The notes under the pieces: generated by a model | Told to the model about the DNA's origin: nothing | What the model saw: the letters and a program-made list of their open reading frames with translations, nothing else | Database searches by the model: none | Shown here: positions 52,705 to 63,006 of the stretch, in pieces | Layout: every line of letters begins with the position of its first letter | How positions within the stretch are numbered: position 1 is the stretch's first letter | NCBI RefSeq assembly: GCF_024347495.1 | Contig: NZ_AP025490.1 | Coordinates: forward strand, 1,116,001-1,180,000 | Direction of reading: 5' to 3' | DNA: 64,000 nt | DNA from: Vibrio gallaecicus | GTDB taxonomy: Bacteria > Pseudomonadota > Gammaproteobacteria > Enterobacterales > Vibrionaceae | Position numbers and translations under genes: made by a program

Positions 52705-53226
52705 ATGTCTATTATCTTAGGGATTGACCCTGGCTCTCGCATTACTGGCTATGGAGTAATCCGTCAAAATGGTCGCCACCTACATTATTTAGGAAGTGGC
52801 TGTATTCGTACCTCTGAAAAAGAGCTTCCTGGTCGACTCAAGCAGATCTATGCCGGGGTGAGTGAAATCATTACTCAGTTTCAACCTGACGTATTCGCTA
52901 TTGAGCAAGTGTTTATGGCTAAGAATGCTGATTCAGCTTTGAAGCTGGGACAAGCTCGAGGCAGTGCAATTGTAGCGGCTGTAAATGCAGATTTACCTGT
53001 ACATGAATATGCAGCGCGATTAATCAAACAAGCAGTAACAGGAAACGGTGGTGCGGATAAGTTGATGGTTCAAAATATGGTGATGAGTATGCTTAAACTC
53101 CCAGCAAGACCTCAAGCCGATGCGGCTGATGCTCTCGGTGTTGCCATTACTCATGCCAATACCAACAAAACCTTGATAGCATTGGCTGGTAAAGCTACAG
53201 GGGCTCGTAAAGGGCGATATAAATAG
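52705..53226 (+). CDS. ruvC: Holliday junction resolvase RuvC
   Basis: A 173-residue RNase H-fold endonuclease, the same length as E. coli RuvC. The catalytic acids are D8 in [11 protein letters not shown] in [12 protein letters not shown] (about 66), and [12 protein letters not shown] near the C-terminus (about 139-142). It cuts Holliday junctions released by RuvAB. The start at 52705 gives the family N-terminus; the Shine-Dalgarno is weak and an upstream frame start (52642) would cross the aspS terminator. Followed by ruvA after 146 bases. Confidence 0.95.
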   Translation: MSIILGIDPGSRITGYGVIRQNGRHLHYLGSGCIRTSEKELPGRLKQIYAGVSEIITQFQPDVFAIEQVFMAKNADSALKLGQARGSAIVAAVNADLPVHEYAARLIKQAVTGNGGADKLMVQNMVMSMLKLPARPQADAADALGVAITHANTNKTLIALAGKATGARKGRYK

Positions 53227-53372
53227 TTAGCACTGCTTTACTTAAATTTTCTATTATTTCTGAAAATTGTCATTAATAGACTAACTCCAAGTTTTATGCT
53301 TTAACTGGCTATCCATCCAGTTATTTATTATCATCTGAAATCTCTTAATTTATCTCTTCAAAGGAACACCTT

Positions 53373-53987
53373 GTGATTGGACGCCTTCGCGGAACACTTA
53401 TTGAAAAACAACCACCTGAACTATTGATTGAAGTAAGTGGTGTTGGCTATGAAGTCCAAATGCCGATGAGTTGTTTTTATGAACTGCCAGAAGTGGGTGA
53501 AGAAGCGATTATCTATACTCACTTTGTGGTTCGTGAAGATGCACAGCTACTTTATGGCTTTAATACTGTCAAAGAGCGTGCACTATTTCGTGAAGTAATC
53601 AAAGCTAATGGCGTTGGTCCTAAACTTGGGTTGGGTATTTTATCAGGTATGACTGCTAGCCAATTTGTGCAAAGTGTCGAGCGTGAAGATATCTCTACGC
53701 TGGTGAAACTGCCGGGTGTGGGTAAAAAGACTGCCGAGCGTTTGGTTGTTGAAATGAAAGATCGCCTGAAAGGCTGGGGTGCTGGTGATTTATTTACGCC
53801 AGCGACAGACGCTGCTCCCATCGACTCAATGGCTAGTGTTTCTCATAATGCTGAAGATGAAGCTGTGAGTGCACTGTTAGCGTTAGGCTATAAACCAATA
53901 ATTGCTTCAAAAGTTATCTCACAGATTGCTAAAGAAGGCATGACAAGTGAGCAGTTGATTCGAGATGCGCTTAAGTCAATGGTTTAG
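53373..53987 (+). CDS. ruvA: Holliday junction DNA helicase subunit RuvA
   Basis: A 204-residue protein with a GTG start and an AAAGGA site upstream. The N-terminal OB domain starts [12 protein letters not shown], the helix-hairpin-helix region includes [13 protein letters not shown] and [21 protein letters not shown], and the C-terminal domain III (about 155-204) binds RuvB. It forms the tetrameric junction clamp for branch migration. 51 bases separate it from ruvB. Confidence 0.95.
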   Translation: MIGRLRGTLIEKQPPELLIEVSGVGYEVQMPMSCFYELPEVGEEAIIYTHFVVREDAQLLYGFNTVKERALFREVIKANGVGPKLGLGILSGMTASQFVQSVEREDISTLVKLPGVGKKTAERLVVEMKDRLKGWGAGDLFTPATDAAPIDSMASVSHNAEDEAVSALLALGYKPIIASKVISQIAKEGMTSEQLIRDALKSMV

Positions 53988-54038
53988 TAATTAGACCGCT
54001 AATACCACTGATAAACGAATGTAAGGTTCCAAATAATT

Positions 54039-55046
54039 ATGATTGAAGCTGATCGCCTAATCGCTCCTGATAATCCAGTCTTTAAAGATGAAGACGTTAT
54101 TGATCGTGCTATCAGACCAAAAGCACTTGCTGATTACCGAGGGCAAGATCACGTACGTGACCAAATGGAAATCTTTATCAAAGCAGCGCAGTTGCGTAAT
54201 GAAGCATTGGATCACTTACTAATTTTTGGTCCTCCAGGCTTGGGCAAAACGACTTTAGCTAACATTGTTGCTAATGAAATGGATGTGAATATTCGTACGA
54301 CTTCTGGTCCGGTCTTAGAGAAAGCGGGTGATTTAGCTGCGTTGTTGACTAACCTTGAAGAAAATGACGTGTTATTCATTGATGAAATTCATCGACTAAG
54401 CCCTGTCGTAGAAGAGGTGCTTTACCCAGCAATGGAAGATTACCAATTAGATATCATGATTGGTGAAGGTCCGGCGGCACGCTCAATCAAGATTGATTTA
54501 CCCCCATTCACTTTAATTGGTGCAACAACTCGTGCTGGTTCTCTAACTTCACCATTAAGAGACCGATTTGGGATCACGCAGCGTTTAGAGTATTACAAAA
54601 TCCCGGATCTACAGCATATTGTTCAACGCAGCGCTGATTGCTTAAATTTATCAATGGAATCGGAAGGCGCCTTAGAAATAGCAAGAAGAGCGCGTGGTAC
54701 GCCACGAATTGCTAACCGACTACTAAGACGTGTGCGTGATTATGCAGAAGTAAAAGGTGATGGGCATATTTGCCCTGACGTGGCAGATAAGGCGTTAAAT
54801 ATGCTAGATGTCGATGCTAAAGGTTTCGACTATATGGATAGAAAACTATTGCTAGCGATCATGGAAAAATTTGGTGGTGGTCCTGTTGGCTTAGATAATA
54901 TGGCTGCGGCGATTGGGGAAGAAAAAGATACGATTGAAGATGTGTTAGAGCCATATTTGATTCAGCAGGGATATTTGCAGCGAACTCCTCGAGGTCGAAT
55001 TGCAACAGATCGAGCGTACCTTCATTTTGGTATTGAAAAGGATTAA
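54039..55046 (+). CDS. ruvB: Holliday junction DNA helicase subunit RuvB
   Basis: A 335-residue AAA+ motor. Walker A is [18 protein letters not shown] (about 62-79), Walker B is [10 protein letters not shown], and the sensor segment [18 protein letters not shown] (about 158-175) has the arginine finger region. The C-terminal winged helix ends with [13 protein letters not shown]. It drives branch migration with RuvA. Last gene of the ruvA-ruvB unit; a terminator follows. Confidence 0.96.
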   Translation: MIEADRLIAPDNPVFKDEDVIDRAIRPKALADYRGQDHVRDQMEIFIKAAQLRNEALDHLLIFGPPGLGKTTLANIVANEMDVNIRTTSGPVLEKAGDLAALLTNLEENDVLFIDEIHRLSPVVEEVLYPAMEDYQLDIMIGEGPAARSIKIDLPPFTLIGATTRAGSLTSPLRDRFGITQRLEYYKIPDLQHIVQRSADCLNLSMESEGALEIARRARGTPRIANRLLRRVRDYAEVKGDGHICPDVADKALNMLDVDAKGFDYMDRKLLLAIMEKFGGGPVGLDNMAAAIGEEKDTIEDVLEPYLIQQGYLQRTPRGRIATDRAYLHFGIEKD

Positions 55047-55098
55047 CCTCCTTAAATATTTCATGCGCACTGTTTTTTTATATGCATGATAGTTTATT

Positions 55099-55129
55099 AG
55101 CCTAGTTGATTATCAACTAGGCTTTTTTG
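55099..55129 (+). terminator. Terminator of ruvAB
   Basis: Stem AGCCTAGTTGAT (55099-55110) / ATCAACTAGGCT (55112-55123), then T run. Near-perfect hairpin. Confidence 0.85.
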
Positions 55130-55623
55130 TTTTACCGACAAAAAAATTGAAACAAATAGCGAAGAAGCTAAGTGATCATTAATGAAAACATAGATTGATG
55201 ATTTTTGTGTGGGTCATTAAATTGCAACAAAAAATAACAAGTAATGTTAACCCTTTGGGGGTATAGGTAATAATTGTGTTACTAGGGTGCCGTAATTTTG
55301 TCACGTGTATTGTCGGTTATTATTAATAAAGTCAGCATTGCTGTGATTTTAATCATAATTGCACAAAAATACCTCTAACTGGCGACTAGAAACTTGACTC
55401 AAATCAACGCAAGAAGCCCCTATAAATCTTTTGAAACATACTGATTTTACCAGTAATATTAGCCACAGCTATATTAGCTAGTGCTTAACAATAATCTAAC
55501 TATAACGGTACATTTTTGCTACAAATTACTCAGCGTTAATAACAAGTGATCTTGTTGGTTAACAGTGACGTTTTGCAGTAAAGAATCACAAAAGTGTCAA
55601 TCAGCCGACACAAAGGAGCTACC
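55130..55623. other. Control region of the cyd operon
   Basis: About 490 AT-rich bases. It contains an FNR-like site at 55394-55407 and GTTAA-rich patches such as GTTAAC near 55232 and 55558 that could be ArcA-related. No gene is seen. The cyd operon in other bacteria is controlled by ArcA and FNR in response to oxygen. Confidence 0.6.
55394..55407. promoter_or_regulatory. FNR-like binding site
   Basis: TTGACTCAAATCAA has nine of ten consensus bases of TTGAT-N4-ATCAA. It is about 220 bases before cydA, so it could act on a promoter in the long leader. Confidence 0.6.
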
Positions 55624-57210
55624 ATGATTGATGTTGTTGATCTATCGCGATTGCAGTTTGCATTTACAGCGATGTATCACTTCTTATTCGTTCCATTGAC
55701 TTTAGGTATGGCGTTCTTACTAGCCATCATGGAGTCTATCTATGTAATGACAGGCAAACAAATTTACAAGGACATGACTAAGTTCTGGGGTAAATTGTTT
55801 GGTATAAACTTCGCTCTAGGTGTGGCTACAGGCCTGACTATGGAGTTTCAGTTTGGTACTAACTGGTCTTACTACTCTCACTATGTTGGCGACATCTTTG
55901 GTGCCCCGCTGGCTATTGAAGCGCTTGTTGCATTCTTCCTTGAATCTACCTTTGTTGGTCTTTTCTTTTTTGGTTGGGACAGATTGTCTAAGCGTCAGCA
56001 CTTGGCGGTAACTTGGTTAGTAGCACTTGGCTCTAACTTTTCAGCATTGTGGATTCTTGTCGCAAACGGATGGATGCAAAACCCTGTTGGCGCTGAATTT
56101 AACTTCGAAACCATGCGTATGGAAATGGTGAGCTTTGCTGAAGTTGTTCTAAACCCAGTAGCTCAAGTGAAGTTTGTTCATACTGTTGCATCAGGTTATA
56201 CAACAGGTGCGATGTTCATTCTTGGTATCAGCTCATACTACATTCTTAAAGGTCGTGACCTTGCTTTTGCTCGTCGTTCATTCGCAATTGCCGCTTCGTT
56301 CGGTATGGCTGCTATATTGTCAGTTATCGTATTGGGTGATGAATCTGGTTACGAGCTTGGTGAAGTTCAGAAAGTGAAGCTAGCAGCGATTGAAGCTGAG
56401 TGGCACACAGAAGAAGCACCTGCCGCATTTACTGTGTTTGGTATTCCGAACCAAGAGACAATGCATACTGATTACGCGCTAAAAATCCCTTATGTAATGG
56501 GCATTATCGCGACTCGTTCTTTTGATAAAGAAGTAACGGGTTTACGTGATCTACGTGATGATCACGTTGACCGTATCCGTACTGGTATGTACGCATATGA
56601 ACTTCTTGAAAAATTACGTGCAGGCGACCGTTCTGAAGAGAACAAAGCCGCATTTGATGAAGTAAAAGGTGACCTTGGTTACGGCTTACTTCTGAAGCGT
56701 TATACAGACGAAGTTGTTGATGCAACTGAAGACCAAATTCAAATGGCTGCGGATGATTCAATTCCGACTGTATGGCCGTTATTCTGGTCATTCCGCCTAA
56801 TGGTAGCCTGTGGTTTCATTATGCTGTTCGTATTCGGTGCTGCGTTTATTCAAACGTGTCGTCAGAAAATTGAACAGAAGAAATGGGTACTTAAAGCTGC
56901 ATTATTCTCAATTCCACTTCCTTGGATTGCAATTGAAGCAGGTTGGTTCGTTGCTGAGTTCGGTCGTCAGCCATGGGCTGTTGGTGAAATTCTACCTGTT
57001 AATGTGGCAGCGTCAGCGCTAACGATTGAACAGCTGTGGACGTCTTTATTTGCAATTCTTGCACTGTACACAGTGTTCTTAATTGCTGAAGTTTATCTAA
57101 TGCTGAAATTCGCACGTAAAGGTCCAAGCAGTTTAAAAACAGGCCGTTACCACTTTGAACAAGAAGCAAGCTCTGTCGAAGACAAAGTAAGCCGTCAAGT
57201 CGAAGTATAA
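55624..57210 (+). CDS. cydA: Cytochrome bd ubiquinol oxidase subunit I
   Basis: A 528-residue membrane protein with nine or so helices. Haem ligands are placed as in E. coli CydA: a histidine near 18 in [14 protein letters not shown], one near 187 in [14 protein letters not shown] and a methionine in FRLMVACGF. The long Q-loop (about 250-390) after [12 protein letters not shown] is present. It takes electrons from quinol and reduces oxygen without proton pumping, at high oxygen affinity. The start at 55624 has AAAGGAG 6 bases upstream. First gene of cydABX-ybgE. Confidence 0.96.
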   Translation: MIDVVDLSRLQFAFTAMYHFLFVPLTLGMAFLLAIMESIYVMTGKQIYKDMTKFWGKLFGINFALGVATGLTMEFQFGTNWSYYSHYVGDIFGAPLAIEALVAFFLESTFVGLFFFGWDRLSKRQHLAVTWLVALGSNFSALWILVANGWMQNPVGAEFNFETMRMEMVSFAEVVLNPVAQVKFVHTVASGYTTGAMFILGISSYYILKGRDLAFARRSFAIAASFGMAAILSVIVLGDESGYELGEVQKVKLAAIEAEWHTEEAPAAFTVFGIPNQETMHTDYALKIPYVMGIIATRSFDKEVTGLRDLRDDHVDRIRTGMYAYELLEKLRAGDRSEENKAAFDEVKGDLGYGLLLKRYTDEVVDATEDQIQMAADDSIPTVWPLFWSFRLMVACGFIMLFVFGAAFIQTCRQKIEQKKWVLKAALFSIPLPWIAIEAGWFVAEFGRQPWAVGEILPVNVAASALTIEQLWTSLFAILALYTVFLIAEVYLMLKFARKGPSSLKTGRYHFEQEASSVEDKVSRQVEV

Positions 57211-57225
57211 GTGAGGGAATAACAA

Positions 57226-58362
57226 ATGTTTGATTACGAAATCTTACGACTTATTTGGTGGGTTCTGATCGGTGTATTACTGGTTGGTTTCGCTGTAACT
57301 GATGGCTTTGACATGGGCGTAGGCGCGCTTGTTCCCGTTATCGGTAAGAACGACACTGAACGTCGTGTAATGATCAACACGATCGCTCCACACTGGGACG
57401 GTAACCAAGTTTGGTTAATTACAGCTGGTGGCGCACTATTTGCTGCGTGGCCATTGGTTTATGCGACATCTTTCTCAGGCTTTTATCTAGCAATGTATGT
57501 TGCTCTTGCCGCTCTTTGGCTTCGTCCTCTTGGGCTCGATTACCGTTCGAAAATCGAAGACCCAAAATGGCGTAGCTTGTGGGATGGTGCAATTTGCTTT
57601 AGTGGTACAGTTCCACCAATCATTTTTGGTGTAGCATTTGGTAACCTATTACAAGGTGTACCATTTGATCTGAATGACCTACTTATGTCTAAATACCATG
57701 GTTCATTCTTTGGTTTGCTAAACCCGTTTGCTCTGCTTTGTGGTGTTTTAAGTTTAACGCTGTTTATTTTGCAAGGTGCAACTTGGCTGCAAATGAAAAC
57801 GACTGACGATGTTAAAGTCCGCTCTCGTACTATTGCACAGGTTGCCGGCATTATTATCGCTGCATTGTTTGCTGTTGGTGGTGTTTGGGTTCAATCAATT
57901 GAAGGTTATGTGATTACAAGCACTATAGATACTATGGCTGCTTCTAATCCACTAAACAAAGAAGTTGCTCGTGAAATGGGTGCTTGGATGGCAAACTTTG
58001 AAGCCTACCCTGCACTATGGGCCGCGCCAATCTTAGGCGTTGCGATGCCTGTACTTGCTGCGATAGCTTCTCGTTTTGACCGTGGTGGACTTGCATTCTT
58101 GTTCTCAAGCCTTACAAATGCTGGCGTTATTTTAACGGCTGGTTTTGCAATGTTCCCATTTGTAATGCCTTCAAGCCTGAACCCAAACCATAGTTTGACT
58201 ATGTGGGATTCAACTGCAAGTGAATTAAGCTTGAACTTGATGACTGCTGTGGCTTTCGTAATGGTACCGGTGATCTTGGGCTATACGACATGGACATACT
58301 ACAAAATGTTTGGTCGCTTAGATAAGAAACACATCGAAGATAACGACGTTTCAGCTTACTAA
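57226..58362 (+). CDS. cydB: Cytochrome bd ubiquinol oxidase subunit II
   Basis: A 378-residue membrane protein with about eight helices, the usual length. It begins MFDYEILRLIWWVLIGVLLVGFAVTDGFDMGVG, with the IGVLLVGFAVTDGFDMG region typical of CydB, and contains APHWDGNQVWLITAGGALFAAWP. It pairs with CydA in the bd oxidase. It is separated from cydA by 15 bases and has its own GAGGGA site; cydX follows by 32 bases. Confidence 0.96.
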   Translation: MFDYEILRLIWWVLIGVLLVGFAVTDGFDMGVGALVPVIGKNDTERRVMINTIAPHWDGNQVWLITAGGALFAAWPLVYATSFSGFYLAMYVALAALWLRPLGLDYRSKIEDPKWRSLWDGAICFSGTVPPIIFGVAFGNLLQGVPFDLNDLLMSKYHGSFFGLLNPFALLCGVLSLTLFILQGATWLQMKTTDDVKVRSRTIAQVAGIIIAALFAVGGVWVQSIEGYVITSTIDTMAASNPLNKEVAREMGAWMANFEAYPALWAAPILGVAMPVLAAIASRFDRGGLAFLFSSLTNAGVILTAGFAMFPFVMPSSLNPNHSLTMWDSTASELSLNLMTAVAFVMVPVILGYTTWTYYKMFGRLDKKHIEDNDVSAY

Positions 58363-58394
58363 GCCGAAAGTTTAAATTACTTAGGAGAACGTTT

Positions 58395-58502
58395 ATGTGG
58401 TATTTCGCATGGATTTTGGGTGTACTTCTAGCATGTGCATTCGGCATCATTAATGCTCTTTGGTTAGAGCATTCAGAAATGATGGATAAAGACAGTGAGT
58501 AG
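58395..58502 (+). CDS. cydX: Cytochrome bd small subunit CydX
   Basis: A 35-residue single-helix membrane peptide, MWYFAWILGVLLACAFGIIN followed by a charged tail ending KDSE. Size, start (MWYFAW) and place directly behind cydB fit CydX, which stabilises CydAB. A strong TTAGGAGAAC site lies upstream. The ybgE start (GTG 58495) overlaps its last codons. Confidence 0.92.
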   Translation: MWYFAWILGVLLACAFGIINALWLEHSEMMDKDSE

Positions 58503-58818
58503 CAACACTGGGCAAGTGACTAAGATTAACGGCATAGTAAATAAGCTACATAAGCCTATGGATAAAACCCTATTAAGAGTTTTATCCTTGGTGCTTGGCT
58601 TTTTACATGTAGGTTTAGTCATGTGGGAACCTGAGGCTTATGCTAATAGCATTGGCGGTTTTAACGCTATTATTGGTCCTTTATTTATTTGGGCTGTATG
58701 CTCGAGCATGGTTTATGGCATCGGTTTTAAGCCAAGAGCTTGGTTCTGGCAGGTTTGGTTTAGCCCATACTTCTCGCTTGCAATATTGCTTTACCTGACA
58801 GTACAAAGAATGTCATAA
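58495..58818 (+). CDS. ybgE: Cyd operon protein YbgE
   Basis: A 107-residue membrane protein with three hydrophobic segments (LLRVLSLVLGFLHVGLVMW, AIIGPLFIWAVCSSMVYGIGF, FSLAILLYLTV). It occupies the ybgE place in the cyd operon, as in E. coli, and resembles that family; function unknown. The GTG start overlaps the end of cydX by eight bases; an internal ATG 21 codons later is also possible. A bidirectional terminator follows. Confidence 0.82.
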   Translation: MSSNTGQVTKINGIVNKLHKPMDKTLLRVLSLVLGFLHVGLVMWEPEAYANSIGGFNAIIGPLFIWAVCSSMVYGIGFKPRAWFWQVWFSPYFSLAILLYLTVQRMS

Positions 58819-58841
58819 ATCTAACTGTTCGGTTTTTGCTC

Positions 58842-58878
58842 AAAAAAAGGTCATCTAATTCAGATGACCTTTTTTTTA
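58842..58878. terminator. Terminator of the cyd operon
   Basis: Long stem AAAAAAGGTCATCT / AGATGACCTTTTTT with loop AATTC and T run. It separates cyd from the tol genes. Confidence 0.9.
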
Positions 58879-58973
58879 CCACGCAAATCAAAAAATTACT
58901 TCCATCGAACTAGCAAAGCCAACGACTTGAGTTATAGTGATACCTTTATTAGTTTCTATAGCATGGTATAAAT

Positions 58974-59393
58974 TTGCAGGGCTTATCTAAACCTTTCACG
59001 TGGCCAATCACTATTTATTATGAAGACACTGATGCTGGTGGAGTGGTTTATCACTCCAACTACCTTAAGTTCTTTGAAAGAGCTCGAACTGAGCTACTGC
59101 GATCTATTGGTGTTCATCAGCAAGTTTTATTAGAACAAAGTATAGGTTTTGTTGTCCGACACATGGATATTGATTTTATCCAGGGTGCGCGTCTTGATGA
59201 TTCATTAAAAGTGACCACAACTATTGCAGAGCTGAAACGAGCTTCACTTACATTCTGTCAGGAAATCGTAAATCCTGATGGCAAAGTATTGTGTAAAGCA
59301 ATGGTTAAGGTAGCATGTATCGATAATCAAAAAATGAAACCCAAAGCTATACCAACCTTTATTCTTTCGGAGTTAAACAACAGTGACAGCTGA
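58974..59393 (+). CDS. ybgC: Acyl-CoA thioesterase YbgC, TTG start
   Basis: A 139-residue hotdog-fold thioesterase. The family active-site region [26 protein letters not shown] (about 15-40) is clear, with the aspartate in DTDAGG. E. coli YbgC acts on acyl-CoA and acyl-ACP and is tied to phospholipid synthesis next to the Tol-Pal genes. The only start that yields the family N-terminus is TTG at 58974: there is an in-frame stop at 58959-58961 and no ATG or GTG before the catalytic region. No Shine-Dalgarno is seen. The end overlaps tolQ by 11 bases. Confidence 0.88.
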   Translation: MQGLSKPFTWPITIYYEDTDAGGVVYHSNYLKFFERARTELLRSIGVHQQVLLEQSIGFVVRHMDIDFIQGARLDDSLKVTTTIAELKRASLTFCQEIVNPDGKVLCKAMVKVACIDNQKMKPKAIPTFILSELNNSDS

Positions 59394-60066
59394 TATTTCA
59401 ATTTTAGATCTTATCCTTGATGCAAGCTTATTGGTTAAGCTCGTTATGCTTACCCTGATGGGAATGTCAGTGGCGTCATGGGCAATGATCATCAAAAGAA
59501 GCAAGGTTTTATCTCAAGCATCTAAACAGACAGATGTGTTTGAAGATAAATTTTGGTCTGGTGTTGATCTGGCAAAGCTATACCAAGAAAGTAATAAACG
59601 GAAAGATGAGCTATCTGGTACAGAAGAGATCTTCTACGCAGGATTCACTGAATTTGCTCGTCTTCGCAAATCAAATGCGGCTTCTCCTGATTTCATTATG
59701 GAAGGAACTGGACGCGCAATGCGTGTTGCAGTAGCACGTGAAGTAGATGAATTGGAAACAAATTTACCTTTCTTAGCAACAGTTGGTTCTATTAGTCCAT
59801 ACATTGGTTTATTTGGTACAGTTTGGGGGATCATGCATTCCTTCATTGCTCTTGGACAAGTAAAACAAGCAACTCTAGCGATGGTCGCTCCTGGTATCGC
59901 AGAAGCTTTGATTGCAACTGCAATGGGTCTATTTGCCGCAATTCCAGCAGTAATGGCTTATAACCGATTCAGTAGTAGTGTTGGTAAGTTGGAACACAAC
60001 TACGCAACTTTCTCTGAAGAATTTCATAGCATCCTTCACCGCCAAGCTATGGCCGGTAGGGAATAA
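59383..60066 (+). CDS. tolQ: Tol-Pal system protein TolQ
   Basis: A 227-residue inner-membrane protein, about the E. coli size. It has three hydrophobic segments: one at about 15-38 ([21 protein letters not shown]) and two near 130-190 with [27 protein letters not shown] and [23 protein letters not shown], the ExbB/MotA-like channel region. TolQ and TolR use the proton gradient to power TolA. It starts with GTG at 59383 inside the end of ybgC. tolR begins three bases after its stop. Confidence 0.95.
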   Translation: MTADISILDLILDASLLVKLVMLTLMGMSVASWAMIIKRSKVLSQASKQTDVFEDKFWSGVDLAKLYQESNKRKDELSGTEEIFYAGFTEFARLRKSNAASPDFIMEGTGRAMRVAVAREVDELETNLPFLATVGSISPYIGLFGTVWGIMHSFIALGQVKQATLAMVAPGIAEALIATAMGLFAAIPAVMAYNRFSSSVGKLEHNYATFSEEFHSILHRQAMAGRE

Positions 60067-60068
60067 AA

Positions 60069-60512
60069 ATGGCGGGATACCAACCAAAAAAACGCAAAAT
60101 GACAGCTGAGATTAACGTTGTACCTTACATCGACGTTATGCTCGTTTTGCTTATCATTTTTATGGTGACCTCTCCATTCGTTACTCAGGGTGTAGATGTT
60201 GAGCTTCCTGAGGCTTCAACAGCTAAGTCAGCTCAAGATTTATTGGGGGACGATAGCTCAAGTTTCATTATTGTTGAAGTTGATAAAGAAGGGCTGTTAG
60301 GTCTTAGTGTTAATAATGAAGAAGTTCAACGTGGTTTATCACTTGAAGATATCATTGTTCGAGTAAAAGCTGAGCTGAGTATTAATCCTAACTCTCCAGT
60401 CGCAGTGGGTGGGGATGCTGCAACACCTTACGCAGAAGTCGTCATTCTTCTTGATGAACTAAGTCGCGCAGGTGTCCCAAAGGTGGGTCTTCTAACGGAT
60501 ATAAGGGAATAG
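60069..60512 (+). CDS. tolR: Tol-Pal system protein TolR
   Basis: A 147-residue ExbD-like protein with one N-terminal membrane helix (NVVPYIDVMLVLLIIFMVTSPFV) that includes the conserved aspartate (about 23 in PYIDVML) required for proton coupling. The periplasmic domain ends PKVGLLTDIRE. It forms the TolQ-TolR motor. GGGAAT sits before the ATG. Followed by tolA 13 bases later. Confidence 0.95.
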   Translation: MAGYQPKKRKMTAEINVVPYIDVMLVLLIIFMVTSPFVTQGVDVELPEASTAKSAQDLLGDDSSSFIIVEVDKEGLLGLSVNNEEVQRGLSLEDIIVRVKAELSINPNSPVAVGGDAATPYAEVVILLDELSRAGVPKVGLLTDIRE

Positions 60513-60525
60513 CTCCGTAGCATTC

Positions 60526-61596
60526 ATGAAAGTTAATAATAAAAATAAAGCGAGCAGCTATAGTAAGCCGTTAGTGGTCTCGTTGAGTTTACACTCAGTG
60601 CTAGTCGCAGCGTTAATATTTGGAGCTGATTTTACTACATCTGAACCAAAGCCAAGCGGTCAAATGGTTCAGGCTGTGGTTATTGACCCTCAATTAGTGC
60701 GCCAACAAGCGAATCAAATTCGTCAGCAAAGAGAAGCTGCGAGTAAGAAAGAGCAGGAACGTTTGGATAAACTGCGCAGAGAAAGTGAAAGATTAGAGCG
60801 TAATCGAAAAGCTGAAGAAGAGAACATACGTAAGTTAAAAGAAAAACAAGTTAAAGAAGCTAAAGCGGCAAGAGAAGCTGAGAAAATCCGCGTAGAGAAA
60901 GAAAAACAACGCAAAGCTGAAGAAGTTCGTTTGCAAAGTGAGAAGAAAAAAGCAGCAAAAGCTGAAGCCGAAAGAAAGAAAAAAGAAGCCGCAGTTCGTA
61001 AAGCTGAAGAGCAGCGAGTTGCCAAACAGGCTGCAATCGCCAAAGCGGAAAAAGAGCGTATAGCGAAAGAAGAAGCAGCCAAAGCTTCAGCTGAGAAAGC
61101 TCGTAAAGAAAAAGAAGCGGCAGAGCAGGCTGAGAAACAGCGCATAGCTAAAGAGAAAGAAGCGAAAGCTGCTGAGGAAAAGGCACGTAAAGCGAAAGAA
61201 GCGGCAGATAAAGCTGAAAAAGAACGTAAACTTCAAGAAGCCGCTTTGAATGATATTTTTGCTGGCCTTGAAACTGAGTCATCTCAAAACACTTCAGCAA
61301 GACAACAATTTGTAAGCTCTGAAGCGGATCGATACGGAGCTATTTACACTCAATTAATCCAGCAAAACTTGCTACTTGAAGACAGCTTTCGAGGCAAGTC
61401 TTGTAAAGTTAATTTGAAATTAATACCAACGGGAACCACTGCAATTTTAGGTAATCTTTCCATCTTAGATGGAGACAGCCGATTATGCGCAGCAACAAAA
61501 CGAGCAGTTGCACAAGTAAAGTCTTATCCGTTACCGAAAGATCCGGATGTAATTAATTCACTTAAAAACATAAACTTAACTGTTTTACCAGAGTAA
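60526..61596 (+). CDS. tolA: Tol-Pal system protein TolA
   Basis: A 356-residue periplasm-spanning protein. An N-terminal membrane helix (VVSLSLHSVLVAALIFGADF) is followed by a long alanine/lysine/glutamate-rich helical domain II (about 65-240, EKARKEKEAAEQ-type repeats) and a globular domain III (about 245-356, with CKVNLKLIPTG and a second cysteine before ATKRAV). TolA links the TolQR motor to Pal and TolB in constriction of the outer membrane. Domain II is shorter or longer between species; nothing abnormal here. Confidence 0.93.
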   Translation: MKVNNKNKASSYSKPLVVSLSLHSVLVAALIFGADFTTSEPKPSGQMVQAVVIDPQLVRQQANQIRQQREAASKKEQERLDKLRRESERLERNRKAEEENIRKLKEKQVKEAKAAREAEKIRVEKEKQRKAEEVRLQSEKKKAAKAEAERKKKEAAVRKAEEQRVAKQAAIAKAEKERIAKEEAAKASAEKARKEKEAAEQAEKQRIAKEKEAKAAEEKARKAKEAADKAEKERKLQEAALNDIFAGLETESSQNTSARQQFVSSEADRYGAIYTQLIQQNLLLEDSFRGKSCKVNLKLIPTGTTAILGNLSILDGDSRLCAATKRAVAQVKSYPLPKDPDVINSLKNINLTVLPE

Positions 61597-61608
61597 AAGG
61601 ATGAACCC

Positions 61609-62961
61609 GTGTTTAAGAAACTATTACTAAGTTTAGCATTTGTAATAGCAACGAGCAGTCAGTATGCACAAGCTGCTTTAGAGCTGGTCATTACAGATGG
61701 TATAAACTCAGCTCGACCAATTGCAATTGTTCCGTTCAAATGGGAAGGAGCTAAGCCTCTACCTCATGATGTTTCAGCTGTTATCGCTTCTGATTTACAA
61801 CGAAGTGGTAAATTCAGCCCTGTTGCAACGAGTAAAATGCCTCAGACTCCATACAGTGAAGCTGATGTGAATTTTGATGCGTGGACAACGCTAGGTGTCG
61901 ATTCACTGCTAACTGGCTCAATTAGCCAGAATGCTGCAGGTGAATACGTCATTAACTATCAGCTTATTGATATTGTACGTGGCCAACTAACAAACGGGCA
62001 AAGCCGAGCATTAAGTGATGAAGGGCAGTTAGTTTTATCTAAGGACCATGTCCTATTTAATAAACGCGCCACGATTACAGGTGAACGACTAAGAGAATAT
62101 GCGCATCGAATTTCAGATTTAGTTTATCAAGAACTGACTGGAGAAAAGGGTGCCTTTTTGACTCGTATCGCTTATGTAGTCGTCAATGACAAAGATAAGT
62201 ACCCGTATCAGTTACGAGTAGCTGATTACGACGGTTTTAATGAGCGTTTAGTTTTACGTTCAAAACAGCCTTTAATGTCACCAGCATGGTCACCTAATGG
62301 TCAAAAACTGGCTTATGTCAGCTTCCAAAATGGTCAAGCTGAGATATTTGTTATGAATATCTATACAGGTGAGCGAGAAAAAGTAACGTCATACCCTCGT
62401 CACAATGGTGCGCCACGATTCTCTCCTGATGGAAAAGAATTAGCTTTAGTGCTTTCGAAGACTGGCAGTTTGCAAGTTTATACTCTGAATCTCCAAAGCA
62501 AAAAATTAACTCAGATTACTCGTGGACGTTCAAATAACACTGAACCATTCTGGTATCCAGATGGGAAGTCGTTAGTATTTACCTCTGATCGCGGTGGTAA
62601 ACCTCAGATTTATAGGGTAAATTTGACAGACAACTCGACAACTCGTCTTACTTGGCAAGGCAGCCAAAACTTAGGTGGCCAAATAACGCCTGATGGTCGA
62701 TTCCTTATCATGGTGAATCGCAGTAATTCAGGGTTTAATCTGGCTAAACAAGATTTGGAAACTGGGGCTGTTCAAGTGTTGACTAAAACACTACTGGATG
62801 AGTCTCCAAGCATTGCACCAAATGGTGGTATGGTTATCTATAGCTCCATTTATAACAAGACAAACGTGCTTTCAATGGTTTCTATTGATGGACGATTTAA
62901 AGCTAGATTACCGGCAACAAATGGGCGTGTAAGAGCGCCTGCATGGTCTCCGTTTTTATAG
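61609..62961 (+). CDS. tolB: Tol-Pal system beta-propeller TolB
   Basis: A 450-residue periplasmic protein with a GTG start. The signal peptide ends near ALA-like AQAALELV (about 20). An N-terminal domain (about 25-165) precedes the six-bladed propeller, seen in repeated [30 protein letters not shown] and [19 protein letters not shown] motifs (about 225-430). It binds Pal and dissociates it from peptidoglycan. Located between tolA (12 bases) and pal (45 bases), the canonical order. Confidence 0.95.
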   Translation: MFKKLLLSLAFVIATSSQYAQAALELVITDGINSARPIAIVPFKWEGAKPLPHDVSAVIASDLQRSGKFSPVATSKMPQTPYSEADVNFDAWTTLGVDSLLTGSISQNAAGEYVINYQLIDIVRGQLTNGQSRALSDEGQLVLSKDHVLFNKRATITGERLREYAHRISDLVYQELTGEKGAFLTRIAYVVVNDKDKYPYQLRVADYDGFNERLVLRSKQPLMSPAWSPNGQKLAYVSFQNGQAEIFVMNIYTGEREKVTSYPRHNGAPRFSPDGKELALVLSKTGSLQVYTLNLQSKKLTQITRGRSNNTEPFWYPDGKSLVFTSDRGGKPQIYRVNLTDNSTTRLTWQGSQNLGGQITPDGRFLIMVNRSNSGFNLAKQDLETGAVQVLTKTLLDESPSIAPNGGMVIYSSIYNKTNVLSMVSIDGRFKARLPATNGRVRAPAWSPFL

Positions 62962-63006
62962 CGTAAATAGTTAAAAACTAAGTTTGATAACGTAAGGAAA
63001 AATAAG

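Noticed and set aside
60723..61145. 140-codon minus-strand frame rich in Ser, Ala and Phe
   Set aside because: Exact antisense of the lysine/alanine-rich TolA domain; composition follows from the AAG/GAA/GCA codons of tolA.
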